A DNA stretch of 64,000 bases from Ichthyophis bannanicus (taxonomy: Eukaryota; Chordata; Amphibia; Gymnophiona; Ichthyophiidae). The translations under genes and the position numbers were made by a program. The stretch's first letter is position 1, and the number at the start of each line of letters is the position of its first letter. The notes under the pieces were generated by a model. The model saw only the letters and a list, made by a program, of their open reading frames with translations. It was not told where the DNA came from and searched no databases. Of this stretch, positions 29,406 through 39,802 are shown piece by piece. Where the stretch lies: positions 517,940,686 through 518,004,685 of the forward strand of contig CM066037.1 of the NCBI GenBank assembly GCA_033557465.1, read 5' to 3'.

Positions 29406-29682
29406 GCTGAGGACGTTGCTAATGAACTAAGAAAGAGTGCAGAGCAGAGTGCTCCAGGAACCCGAGCTGCCAGAAGATGGGTGAAAGCTATTACAAATGC
29501 TGATAACCAGAACCCACAATAAATGTGGTCTCGTTTAGCAGAGGGTTTTGGATAACCAAAGACTAGAAAGTATATATCCCTCCAAATACATCAAGAGATA
29601 TGTGGATTAAAGTTTATCATTATCAACTGTGACCATTCTTTTAATCACAGAAGAGTGTTTATCTCAGAACAAGAAAGACGAG

Positions 29683-29757
29683 TTGCCCCAACGCCACCAT
29701 TTGGGTGCCGGCCCTGCGTTTCGATTCTTCCTCGGGGGGGGGGGGGGGTAATCAATT
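29683..29757 (-). ncRNA. Possible hammerhead ribozyme remnant of the Penelope element
   Basis: On the minus strand CGAGGAAGAATCGAAACGC could be the 3' half of a hammerhead core (GA, short stem II, CGAAAC), followed by GCAGGGCCGGC. The upstream CUGA part is replaced or obscured by a C run of about 15. Penelope elements are known to carry such ribozymes in their terminal regions. Position and GAAAC fit; the rest is weak. Confidence 0.35.
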
Positions 29758-30058
29758 CATGAAATAGCACTAGCGATAAATAAAGAGATCATGCATTTTA
29801 TAAAAGCTCAAAACATAATGCCATAATCTGTATTTCAATGCGAACATAAAACCATTCACTCTTACCGTTGAATCTTTATGGTTAGGAATCTGAAAGTAAC
29901 AAGTAATCATTTGGCCACTCACTGGCTCACCGACTAGCTTTCAGACGCCGCGCATGCGTGTCAACATCGCAGCTGGGATTTAAATAACCCTACGCTGATG
30001 TACATTGACTGCAGAAAGGGGTAAAGCAATCACCGCACTTTTTTCAAGAAAAACAGGA

Positions 30059-31108
30059 TTAAATACAGGCTCTCCACTCGATCATATTGTTTAAACCTCC
30101 CGGGGAGATGGATTGCAATCTGTATATCCATGCTTGTTCTTGAATGAGCAAAGTTTTAGCTCGAGATCTTCCTGCTCTTCCCGCTGGTAATGCTTCAATA
30201 CCAAAACATCTTAGCTCTTCAAATGTATGCTGACGTTGTGCACAATGTGCCACCAAAGGAGCCTCCAAAACATGACATTTAAGCCTACTCCGATGTTCGT
30301 TCATACGAACCTGAAATTGTCGAATGGTTTTGCCGACATACAGCAAACCACATGGGCATCTAATGCCATAAACAATGTAGTCAGAACCGCAAGAAGTGAA
30401 GTGTCTCAATCTATTAGTTACTCCATGATAGGTGAACTCTGTTATCTCATCAGTTATGGAACAAATATTGCAACTGCCACACTTCGAATTTCCCACTGTT
30501 CTCTCTTGTGTACTTGGTAAAAAGGACCGCAATTTGGCTGGACTCAGCTTTTCTTTTAGATTTTGATGCCGGGTCCAAACACAGCGGATAGTTTTATTCT
30601 GTAACCCAGGTAATGTGCTCAATACATTTTGATGTCGTTTTAGCACACGTTTAATACTACCGCTAAGTGGGGAGAATTTGGTGATAAAATTAATAGTACC
30701 AGTGTCCAAAAGCTTGGATTTGTTCCGCAGTTGCAGCAGTAATGCTCTGTTGTTGTATAAAGCCCTCTTATAGGCCATTTTAATAATTGGGGTAGGATAG
30801 CCCCTATCTATAAACATACGTGCCAAATCACCAGCTTGCTTCTTGTATTTTTCTGGACTGGAACAATTTCTGCAATATCTAATAAACTGGGACAGAGGAA
30901 GACTGTCCCGTAATTGTCGTGGATGTTTACTACGATAATGAAGAAACGTGTTTCTGTCGATAGATTTTTTATGTACATAAGTGACCCAACCTTGGCTAAT
31001 TTTTTGTACTACTACGTCAAAAAAAAACACTTGCTGCTCATGAAAAGTACATGTGAATTGTATGTGGGCATTCACTCCGTTCAACCAGCACATGAACTCT
31101 TGTAGTTG
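30059..31108 (-). pseudogene. Penelope RT C-terminus and GIY-YIG endonuclease
   Basis: Resumes after the insertion with FMCWLNGVNAHIQFTCTFHE and DVVV, then the linker with KCGSCNIC (a CxxCxxC-type motif), and the GIY-YIG nuclease: YIVYGIRCPCGLLYVGKT, then RQFQVRMNEHRS. It ends LQSISPGGLNNMIEWRACI. This nuclease makes the nick used for target priming. Open for 344 codons. Confidence 0.92.
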
Positions 31109-31112
31109 ATGG

Positions 31113-32261
31113 TGTGATCCCTCCCCTTTCCAGTACCCGTAGGTAGGGGTTAAGGAGTTTAAGTTCCTTCTTTAAACCAATGTTCTGCTACTTCCTGGAG
31201 CAGGGCTCGTAGGGAAATGTAGTTTTACCACCAGTTCAAATGAAGAGTAGTGTGACTCAGAATGTTTGCAAGCAAAAAGGGATTTATTTCCCCTCCCGGG
31301 GTTGGACTTCACAAGGATAAAAAGGTAACACAAAATATCTGCTCTCTGGCAGCAAAAAGGACAAAATAAGAATAGCTTCCTTCAGCGTGAAATAAACATT
31401 TTCTTTCCAGCAAGTTGCAATTCAGCACATGGTTTCATACAGCTCTGTTTCCCTCACAGCCAGCTTGTATTTTCTTCACCATATCTTTCTAACATAAAGA
31501 TATTCTCTGTTCAGCCCAAGTAATCATACAGTTCATTTCCTTCCTATGAACGTTTAACCAGGCTGGCTCTGTACCTACACGTTCCCCCACTGAAGCAGAG
31601 ATTGTTTGCCTGGCTCTCTCTGGGACTGCGCCCTTTTCTCCCACCTTGGGTTTAATGCAGAGCTCTTGGGTTTGACGTAGCTCTAAACATTCATTTTCTC
31701 CCTGGTACTCTCCACCGTAGCCCCAACCTTCTGGGTCAATAAACCCCCAATATTTCTGGCAACTCCAGCCCTTAGGCTTACCTGGGGACCTGGCTGTGGA
31801 AGTTTTCTCTGGGGTTTAAAAATACCGGTAGGTTCCCTGCTGAACCTGTGTGAGGCAGTTTCCAAATGCCTTCCTGGCTGCTTGCAATCCCGTGTATGCT
31901 TCAGCTGGTCTGGTCTGCTCCTTCGATAGCTCTCAGCCGGAGCCTCTGACCTCCCTTCAGCTGAAAACTCCTTCCAACTTCTCACCGGAAGTCTGCTTTC
32001 CTCTCTCTCCCTTCCTTCTCTGCCTGCTGGGGCCTACTTATGAGACAGCCTTCCTGGGTAGGGCCTGGCTCCACCCCCTAGCAGGTGTTCAAACTTTCCC
32101 CGTGACTCTTTGCTAAACTGATAGCAGGGGCGTATTTCCTTCTCTCGTGCCTGGTTTCCCTGACAACTGGTAGCCATGTGCCTTTGTTTACCTTGCAGCC
32201 CTGCACTTTCTACCTGGTTTTTAAGCCTTTCTACCGGGCCAGAAGGACTTGCTATATCACA
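31113..32261 (-). mobile_element. LTR-like element nested in the Penelope RT
   Basis: Perfect 4-bp duplications ATGG (31109-31112 and 32262-32265). The ends are TGTGAT...ATCACA, which are also short inverted repeats. On the minus strand AATAAA (complement near 31283) lies about 170 bp before the 3' end. The frame at its 5' end (TGT GAT ATA GCA) is open for 76 codons and continuous with the Penelope RT frame. At 1149 bp it is the most compact of the four copies; no internal repeat of its ends was found, so a solo LTR is likely. Confidence 0.75.
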
Positions 32262-33022
32262 ATGGACAGTGCCTTTCCATAATAAAAACACGTCATCTAT
32301 ATAGCGCTTCCATACTACCAAACAATCCTTATACGGTGATAATGCAAGCCATTGGTGCTCGTAGGCTTCCATGTACAAATTTGCTACTGATGGAGCACAG
32401 GTGGCTCCCATGGCCACCCCGGATAATTGCTGGTAAAGAATATCCTCGAATTCAAAATAATTCCGAAAGATGGTAAGTTTAGCCAAACGAGAAACAAAAT
32501 CAATGTGTGCAGTAGATAGATCTCCACGGTTCCGCATAGAGGACATTATTACTTCATAAGCTGCTTCTTGCGGTATACTCGTGTACAAAGAAGAAACGTC
32601 CAGCGTTACTAGCAAGACGTCTGTCCTCAAAGCCCATTCGGAATAATCAGCTAACATGTTAAGAAAATGAGAGGTATCCTTTATGTAAGAAGGGATGTTT
32701 ACCATCAACGGACGCAAAAAAGAATCCAAATACATTGAAAGCGGTTCCAAGATAGTTCCTTTTGTGGACACTATCGGTCTTCCCGGTGGATTACACTCAT
32801 CTTTGTGTATTTTGGGAACCAAATAAAATCTTGCAACAGTAGGAGAAGGCTCATTAAGGAAAGCCCATTCTTTTTTAGTAATTAAACTGTTTTCCAACGC
32901 TTGAGAAGTAATAAGCTTAATCTCTTTTTGGAGAGCTACAGTAGGATCCTGTGACAGAATCTGATACGTATCCACCTGAGACAATTGCCGCTCCGCTTCT
33001 TGTAAGTATTGAGATCGATTCA
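32262..33022 (-). pseudogene. Penelope RT, main part
   Basis: Reads FYLVPKIHKDECNPPGRPIV, LLVTLDVSSLYTSIPQ with the first catalytic Asp, GVAMGATCAPSVANLYM, and WKRYIDDVFLLWKG with the catalytic Asp pair. All are diagnostic of Penelope RTs, the telomerase-related class. The frame is open to the nested insertion boundary, so decay is slight apart from the insertion. Confidence 0.9.
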
Positions 33023-33038
33023 TGATAACCAGAACCCA

Positions 33039-33350
33039 GCCAAGGGCAGTGAGACAGACCTGAACCTAATTGAAAAGCTAAGGCAACTGTTGCAGGATAG
33101 AGGAGCTTATTCTCAAAGCACAGCTAACCTTTCTCCAGGAGAGCAGCTTGTAAGGGAATTTCAGAAGCTTCTTCCAAACAGTAAGCTTGAATCTGCTAGT
33201 GAAAGTCCAGAGAGGGACAGACAACTTGCAATACAGGAAGATATGCAAGTAGATTTGTGTGTGCCAGAATCTGAGTGCGATGTAATACCAATAGATTGTT
33301 CTTATTGTAAGAAGGGAAGCTTTCACTTGTGCTAGAAGAAAGACTAAGAA
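33039..33350 (+). CDS. Second open stretch in the LTR-like element, unknown
   Basis: After the Penelope insertion the element shows about 100 open codons: LIEKLRQLLQDRGAYSQST, LSPGEQLVREFQKLLPNSK and VIPIDCSYCKKG, with two Cys pairs at the end. A weakly similar arrangement (WERLFDLLKTLKQ ... SMEIEAKEGD ... ECDACTKVNQ) is seen in the copy at 48486-49413. No domain recognised. Confidence 0.3.
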
Positions 33351-33858
33351 GGGAAGTCTTTGCATAGCCTGTTTCTCTTAGCTAGAAGAGAAACAAAAAC
33401 TTCCATTTGAAGTAAAGAACATTCTTGGAATCCTGAGTGTTAACTGAACAGTTTTGGATAAAGAGAAAAGAACTGTGCCTGATTAAAAATTGAGGAAAGT
33501 AGCTGTGATTTGTTACTGCTGAAGAATGGCTGTGAACAGCTACTGTCTGTGAAAAGGGTTTTACCAAGTTCTGATGTTCCAGACACTTTATGTTCCTGTT
33601 GAGTTTTCTTTTGGAGAATAATCCTTTACTGCCTTGTGTTTTGAATTTTGATGCGAAAGGGGAACCCAGATCAAAAAATAAATGTTCTGTTTTGCCTTAA
33701 ACAAACCGAGTGGTTGCAACTACTTTGTCTACAAGTAACTGTGAGAAACTACAACTCCCAGAATTCCCTGGTGAGGGAAAAATCTAGTGACTCTTTACTT
33801 AAGGGCAAATGAGGCCACCCTTCTGCCTATTGGCCTGGCCAGCAGGGGGAGTGTGACA

Positions 33859-34329
33859 GATGGTACGATCTTTCATGTAAATCAGCCCGTGACCTTGCCA
33901 GTTTTAGGAAGGACAGAGAATGTGGGTGCGGATCTGCAGTTGTCGCCCTTGGATGTTCAGAGGGTATTGCGGCATTATTTGAAGAGCATGGCCTCATTTT
34001 GTAGGTCAGATAGCCTGTTTGTGTTTTTCGGGAGGCCACAAAAAGGAGAGGCAGTGGCAAAGGCATTGATTTCGCATCGGATCAGGGAAGCCTACATTTT
34101 GAAGAGAAAGGCAGTGCCGGCAGGATTGCGGGCACATTCCACGTGTGCGCAGGCTGCCTTTTGGGAGGAGTGCAGCTTGATGCCGCCGGTCGAGATCTGT
34201 AGGGTGGCTACGTGGAGCTTGCTGCATACGTTTGCTAAGCATTACTGTTTTGATGTGCAGGCAGGAAAGGATGCCCAGTTCAGGTCAGCAGTGCTTCAGG
34301 CCGGTTTCGTGGGTCCCTCCCATATCTAG
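33859..34329 (+). pseudogene. DIRS tyrosine recombinase, C-terminal part
   Basis: Continues the recombinase after the LTR-like insertion: LPVLGRTENV, LSPLDVQRVLRHYLKSM, GLRAHSTCAQAAFWEE, RVATWSLLHTFAKHYCFD. The HxxR motif is altered to HSTC while the late Tyr (KHYCFD) remains. Ends at SHI and a stop before the internal complementary region. Confidence 0.8.
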
Positions 34330-34355
34330 AACTGCTCTGTTACATCCCAGAACTG

Positions 34356-34445
34356 CGGGACTGTACTGGAGGGACAATAGGGAAAGTTAAATTAGACCTT
34401 ACCTGCTAATTGACGTTCATTGAGGAACTCCAGTCCAGTCCTGGA
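34356..34445. repeat. DIRS internal complementary region
   Basis: The first part is complementary to the left outer end at 24238, the second (AGTTAAATTAGACCTTACC...) to the right outer end at 34925-34943. This fused mirror of both ends is the circularisation template in DIRS elements. Confidence 0.8.
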
Positions 34446-34779
34446 TCCCTCCCAGATGTGCTAAACTTGATAGTCTGTCTCCCTGGGCTAAAGAGTGGGC
34501 CATTCCTGGCTATGGGCATCCGGGGGTTGATAAGAGTGGGTGGACTATGGGTCGCAGTAGCAGCGGCGGTTTTGGCGGCCAGATGACGCGGAAGTGCTGT
34601 TGGGCTGTTCGGTAGCCCGGATGGGGACCCGATTATTTTCGGGCAGTTTACAGTTAAGCCTCCTCACGTGGGGAGGGGGAAGCAGGGGAATCCCTCCTCC
34701 GGGGGGAGGGGGCCTAAATGTTTTGGTTAGGTTTGGCTACTTATTTGTTGCTTATGCGAGTCTGCTTTGTCAATAGCTT

Positions 34780-34943
34780 ACTGGAACTGGTGGGCGGTGC
34801 CAGCTGCTTAAGTGCACTGGTGTCATCAAAACGATGACACGCTTGGTCTCTAAGGTACTGGAAGGGGAACGCAACCCAGAACTGCAGGACTGGACTGGAG
34901 TTTCTCAAGGAATACCATTTAGCAGGTAAGGTCTAATTTAACT
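34780..34943. repeat. DIRS right terminal inverted repeat
   Basis: Inverted copy of the left terminus at 24238-24440 plus an extra outer segment ending GCAGGTAAGGTCTAATTTAA. The extension is unique to this end and is mirrored only in the internal complementary region. Confidence 0.8.
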
Positions 34944-35560
34944 TTTTTATATCACTTTATCATTTTAGTCAAAGCGGTTTACATTGTAACTTAACACTAG
35001 AAGCCCCAAAAGGAATTTTACCTAGAAACCCAAAGTGCGTCAATTGACGCATTATCACGATGACTGCGTTTAGCATGAAATGCAGATGTGAATTAATGTG
35101 AAGCTACTTATTTGTTAAATATGTGCAGTGTGTGACGTCATTACATGACGTCATCGTGTGTTTATTGTTTGTAATGTCGGAGTAAAACTGTAAACAGTGA
35201 TTGAGAAGCGCCACCTAGTAGGAACATGAATTTATACCTAGAAGCCCCAAAGTACGTCAATTGACGCATCCAAGACAATTGAGTGCGTCAATTGACGTAC
35301 TTTGGGGTTTCTAGGTATAAATTCATTTTCCCGCTAGGTGTTGCATCTGTCATTAATTTTCGATGCACATATTTGAACATCTTGACCTTGCTAACAAAAT
35401 CATGGAACATAACTGACATGGTTATAGCAGTGGCGCTGGTATACAACTTCGAAGATGCATTTGTGTCAATTGACGCACTTTGGGGCTTCTAGTGTTAAAC
35501 TTGGTAATTGCTGTTATCTTCTGTTCACTATCCTTCCAAACTTGAATCACCACCTGAACT
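34944..35560 (-). mobile_element. L2 3'-end fragment, split by a piggyBac-type MITE
   Basis: At 34945-34990 the minus strand reads GTAAACCGCTTTGAC, a loop, ATAAAGTGATATAA, the L2 end hairpin. It continues past the MITE at about 35499-35560. It lies directly against the DIRS right end. Outer boundary uncertain. Confidence 0.6.
34995..35494. mobile_element. piggyBac-type MITE
   Basis: TTAA on both sides (34991-34994 and 35495-35498) and inverted ends CACTAGAAGCCCC. There is no transposase. The interior repeats TGCGTCAATTGACGCA-type palindromes at about 35036, 35255, 35283 and 35464, and has a second, inner inverted repeat (GAATTTATACCTAGAAGCCC and complement, 35228-35327). TTAA duplication is characteristic of piggyBac. 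Confidence 0.85.
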
Positions 35561-35997
35561 TGCCAACCCATAAGAATATAAGCACTCTACAACCTTATCA
35601 GCATGCTGAGTTAGCTGCTCCATATATCTTTGCAAAGAGACAGGGATAACAAATCTTGCGCAAAATAGAGAATTTATGGTCTTTCTTCAGATACTCCTGC
35701 TGCCTCCCCTCATCCAACTCTATATTTAAGTCTTGATTCCACATCTGTATAAGGCCTTGTGAACTCTCATGACCATGCTTTATGGCCAAGACTCCTCTAT
35801 ATATGGCAACAATACCCTAGATATTGCTCCACATTTATCTCTCTCAGTGGTTGGCATGTATTAAGATAATGCCCTAATGTGTGCCTGAGATAAAGGTAGG
35901 CTCAACTCATATTCCAGTTTAAGGACCTGAAATATATGAAAGCTTCCATCATGCCACAATTTTCATGTCACCCTTTTATTTTAGGAAGAAATGTACC
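35561..35997. other. Unclassified stretch
   Basis: No recognisable gene or element between the L2 remnant and the CR1 tail. Confidence 0.5.
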
Positions 35998-36615
35998 TGA
36001 ATATAAGAACATAAGATATGCCATACTGGGTCAGACCAAGGTCCATCAAGCCCAGTATCTTGTTTCCAACAGTGGCCGATCTAGGTCACAAGTACCTAGC
36101 AGTTTCCCCAAAAGAGACAGGTTCCAAAAAGCTTGTATTGGATCGTGATATCCTGGGTCCCTTTTAATAATGGTTTATGACCTTTCCTTCAGGAACTTTT
36201 CCAAACCCTTTTTAAAGCCAGCTACACTAACAGCTTTTACTACATCCTCTGGTAACAAATTCCATAGTTTGATTACACGTTGAGTGAAAAAATATTTTCT
36301 CTTATTAGTCTTAAATAGTTTACCCTGTAGCTTCATTCCATGTCCCCTAGTCTTTCTATATTCTGATGACGTAAACAATCGATCTACGTTTACCCGTTCC
36401 ACTCCATTCATTAATTTATAGACCTCTATCATATCTCCCCTCAGCCGTCTCTTTTCCAGGTTGAAGAGCCCTAACCTTTTTAGCCTCTCTTCATAGGGGT
36501 ATCCTTCCATCCCCTTTACCATTTTGGTGGCTCTTCTCTGAACCTTTTCTAATAACACTATATCCTTTTTAAGATATGGCGACCAGAATTGCACACAATA
36601 TTCATGGTGTGGTCG
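35998..36615 (-). pseudogene. CR1 LINE, 3' end
   Basis: Minus strand encodes [58 protein letters not shown] and ends in the CR1 tail (complement of CATAAGATATGCCATACTGG). The frame is open to a stop near 36175. Strong 5' truncation. Sequence to 37111 beyond it is unclassified. Confidence 0.9.
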
Positions 36616-37111
36616 CATATAGGGAAAAAGGGTGAGAGAATCTCCCCCGACATCCCCATAAATCTGCATGCCTTTTGACAAATAAACAGTATAATCAGTG
36701 AGTGTGCTACCGCCTATATGGAATCCTTCTTGCATGCTGTGAAGCTGCTGGCAAAAACAATAAGCTATATAGACACTTTAGGGTCTTCTCCTGTAAGCAG
36801 CAGAGACCTCTAGAGGTCCAATGAAATTACTGCAGTGTGACCAGTAAGTATTTTGGTTATTTTCCAGAAAAGTGGAGGTAATTCTTTCCCACTATCAGCT
36901 TCCTGATTCTCCTCTGGGAGGGAGAATTCAACTATTATAAAAACTCCATGCAAAGGCTGACCCCTATAGTTGGCTGGTCTAGCCATTGTACCACCAAGAT
37001 GAATCCATCTGGTTGACAGTTTATAAGATACAGCATCAGGCCTCTGCTATTTACTTGAGTGCTTTATTGCAACCTTATGAGTAGCTTTAGCTATTGCACT
37101 CATGTACGGAA
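36616..37111. other. Unclassified stretch
   Basis: Nothing recognised between the CR1 fragment and the DIRS terminus. Confidence 0.5.
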
Positions 37112-37375
37112 AGCACAGTTACTTACCTGTAACAGGTGATCTCTGGGAACAGCAGGAATAAGTCTTCACATATGGGTATGTCGGTACCGACGGAGCCTGC
37201 ACGGGAATGCTCCCCAGCATCCAATCAGAAAGCTTTTGGGAGCATCCCTCGCGCCTGCGCACTGACTTCCCGCCTTTTCCACTGCCTCTCCTCAGTTGAG
37301 TTTCATAGCTGAGACAAAAGGAGAGAAGAGGAAAGGAAGATAGATAGATAGATACAACTCCTAGGGGAGGTGGGT

Positions 37376-37480
37376 GGGTTGTGAAGACTTATTCCTGCTG
37401 TTCCCAGAGATCACCTGTTACAGGTAAGTAACTGTGCTATCTCCAGGAACAAGCAGGAATGAGTCTTCACATATGGGGAC
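37376..37480. repeat. Internal complementary region of the gag-only DIRS
   Basis: 37384-37438 is complementary to the left outer end (AGCACAGTTACTTACCTGTA...), and 37439-37480 to the right outer end (...CTTGTTCCTGGAGAT). The two mirrors are directly joined at 37438/37439. This is the DIRS signature for rolling up into a circle. Confidence 0.88.
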
Positions 37481-39802
37481 TCCCTAGCTGTAGATTCCAG
37501 GGGGAGATCCCATAAAATGCGTGTCCCTGGATCAGGACTGCATTTTCCACACAGGAATCTCCGGCATCCCATAAGGGATGGAGGGTAGGAGTTGAAAAGA
37601 GAGGAGCTGTAAGAAAAAAAACAGCGAACCTAAGGACTACAGAAGAGGAGTCCTTGGTATGTATGATAAGTACCATTAAAATTATTTAATGAACAATCAT
37701 AATATGGAGCTTACCTACTGGATTGTAGGAAGTAGAGAGCGTGATGGAGTCTACTGGAGATTCAGTAGCGGAATCCTCAAGGTGACCTCACAGCAGTGAG
37801 GATGAAGGTCTAAACCTGGAATTGGCAGGTGATCCAGGTGTCAACTGGGGTAGGATAAGAACGGCAGGTCTTCAACGGAAAGCTTTATGGGAAAAAGCTG
37901 AAAACTCTTTTAGCTGCAGAGTTATTAACATTGAGGACTAAAAGAAGAAGACTGACCGATATGGACAACTAGCCCAATCCTGGAGGGAAGAAGGGGTATG
38001 GAAAAAAACCCGTATTCCCAAGGAGAACAGATGTGTACTCAGAACTACTGAAGATTTACAATGTCTTTCCTAGCTGGAGAGAGATAGGAAAGATATCGAA
38101 GTCTGATGCTTCAAGGATAGGGAGACCTAGAACAAAGTAGAAGCTGTTGGTACCACAGCAGTGGTTGTGTGCATAACAGCCCCCACATACTGAGGAACCG
38201 TATGAAAATATGCAAGCCCACTGTCTGGAACCTTTAAGAAGGTAAAAATCTTTATAGCATAGACAGTTAGGGAGATAGTATGTAATACATATCGACCTAT
38301 AAAAAGCCTCACAATAGATACATATATTTAGAGGGATATATATATATACATATATATATGTATATATAAATATGTGTAAAAAAAAAAAAATAAAATATAT
38401 ATATATATATATATATATACATAACTAATGCACACACAGCTTACAGACATATGTATGTATAGGCATATATAGAGATATATACATACATGAATATAAGTCT
38501 GAAGATACATGTCTGCAACTAAGCCCCATAAGAACATTCACATGGGGAATGTGAAGGGGAAAGATTCATCCAATAACAAGAGGGTGAAACCCACTTGAAA
38601 GATATATAGAGAATCTATTTCCGTGGGCTAAGAGGATGCAGGAATGCAATCCAGTGAAATAACCAGGATGGTTGCGTGAAAAACAGAGGATAATATCAGT
38701 CTGTAAAGAGCAAGTCGGGAGTCCTTTAGAACTCTGACATGGTAGATGGACAGAAATGCATAGAAGAAGATACCAGGATGACCCACTGGAGGGACATAGG
38801 GGTATCATGCGTTACTAGTAGAATATGTGCTGTCCATGAGGAGTATGATAGCATTTTGCCAAGCTGTAAGGAAAAAAGAGTATATTCCTGCAGGATTGGG
38901 AACTCCTTGGACATTCACGCAGAAAAAGCTTATATTCTCTATTATAACAGGAGACAAGAGGGTGTGGAGAACCCTCACAGTCATGGGAATGATTTATAAG
39001 CTTTTATCTACTATATAGAATAGCCCTCAGAGACAAAGGTCAATGCTCTGTAGCAAGGGCCCATAGTAGAAAGCTTCTCTGAAGATTGCAGAGAGCATTG
39101 TGCAGGAGAATTATGAGATAAAACTGACTGAAGTCAGGTGTGTTGCCACATCCTAGGAAAAGGAGATGGCTAGAAAGAAGATAATGTGAGAAGCCTAAAG
39201 TGAGTAGGATTATCCAAGATAGATGAGGACTAGCTTGGAATCACTACTAAGGCTAGACATTAAATGTGGAAGATAGACTGGAACCTGTGGAAAAGTACCA
39301 GTGGTTCAATCACTGGAACTCCTGCATGCACAGCAGCTGAACGAGACAGCAGAGAGAATCTTCCTGTGCAAAACAGAGAGAAACAGACAAAGGGAGAGGA
39401 GATATTCCTGTCCCTGTCTGATGAGTTGTCCAGAGAATCTATTCAAGGAAACAAAAAGTCTACACTGGAATGAAAGGCTAGAGAAGCTTTTCAGTATGGT
39501 ACCACTTAGTCAGGGGAAACCCTGGATGAGAGGATAGAGAAAACAGGTAATTGGAGGGTGACTTACCATATGGTGAGTCAGCTGAAGAAAAAAATGTTCA
39601 TGTTGGGACAGAAACTATCATGGGATAGTTGTGACTTCCTTTCTTGATAGTAAGAAGAGGAGAATTCTGTAACCCATGTACAAGAATATCCTGACAGCTT
39701 AGCATACTGAAAAAGGAAAAACCCAGTGTAGAGCTTTAAGAAAAAACAGTGAACAAACTTCTGCTAAGAAGAAGTTAACTGTAGATTGCAACCTTCAGAA
39801 AC
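37481..39802. other. Non-coding part of the gag-only DIRS
   Basis: Between gag and the internal complementary region. Contains a TA-rich microsatellite (about 38328-38430). Short open stretches on the minus strand show no RT, RNase H or recombinase motif. GATA repeats are at 37341-37362, just outside the internal region. Confidence 0.5.

Larger units (their letters stand above)
29517..33022 (-). mobile_element. Penelope-like element with 16-bp target duplication
   Basis: Perfect 16-bp repeats TGATAACCAGAACCCA flank it (29501-29516 and 33023-33038). On the minus strand it holds a Penelope RT, then (after a nested insertion) the RT end and a GIY-YIG endonuclease, then a 3' region with a possible hammerhead core and a long C run. 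The 5' end is probably truncated just at the start of the RT region. It lies in the LTR-like element 28800-33858 and is therefore younger than it. Confidence 0.92.
28800..33858 (+). mobile_element. LTR-like element in the DIRS recombinase, split by a Penelope element
   Basis: Begins TGTGACAATG and ends GAGTGTGACA. The flanking bases are GGTG (28796-28799) and GATG (33859-33862), a 4-bp duplication with one change; removing the element restores continuous recombinase sequence. Without the Penelope insertion it is about 1.55 kb. An AATAAA at about 33677 lies about 177 bp before the end, as in the other copies. A GAATTCTGGGAGTTG-type motif lies on the minus strand near 33755-33775. No second LTR copy is seen, so it is read as a solo LTR. 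Confidence 0.65.
24238..34943 (+). mobile_element. DIRS-type retrotransposon, decayed and interrupted
   Basis: Left terminal repeat (24238-24440) and right terminal repeat (about 34780-34943) are inverted copies: CTCCAGTCCAGTCCTGCAG, the GATGACACCAGTG segment and the AAGCAGCTGGCACC segment occur in both. An internal complementary region (34356-34445) joins the complements of the two outer ends, the DIRS hallmark. Between them are gag, RT, RNase H and tyrosine recombinase pieces in DIRS order. The element is split by 28800-33858. Its own length would be about 5.6 kb, normal for the group. Many stops and frameshifts show it is dead. Confidence 0.9.

Noticed and set aside
28800..33858. A complete LTR provirus with pol
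   Set aside because: The only RT inside belongs to the nested Penelope element, and no direct terminal repeats were found.
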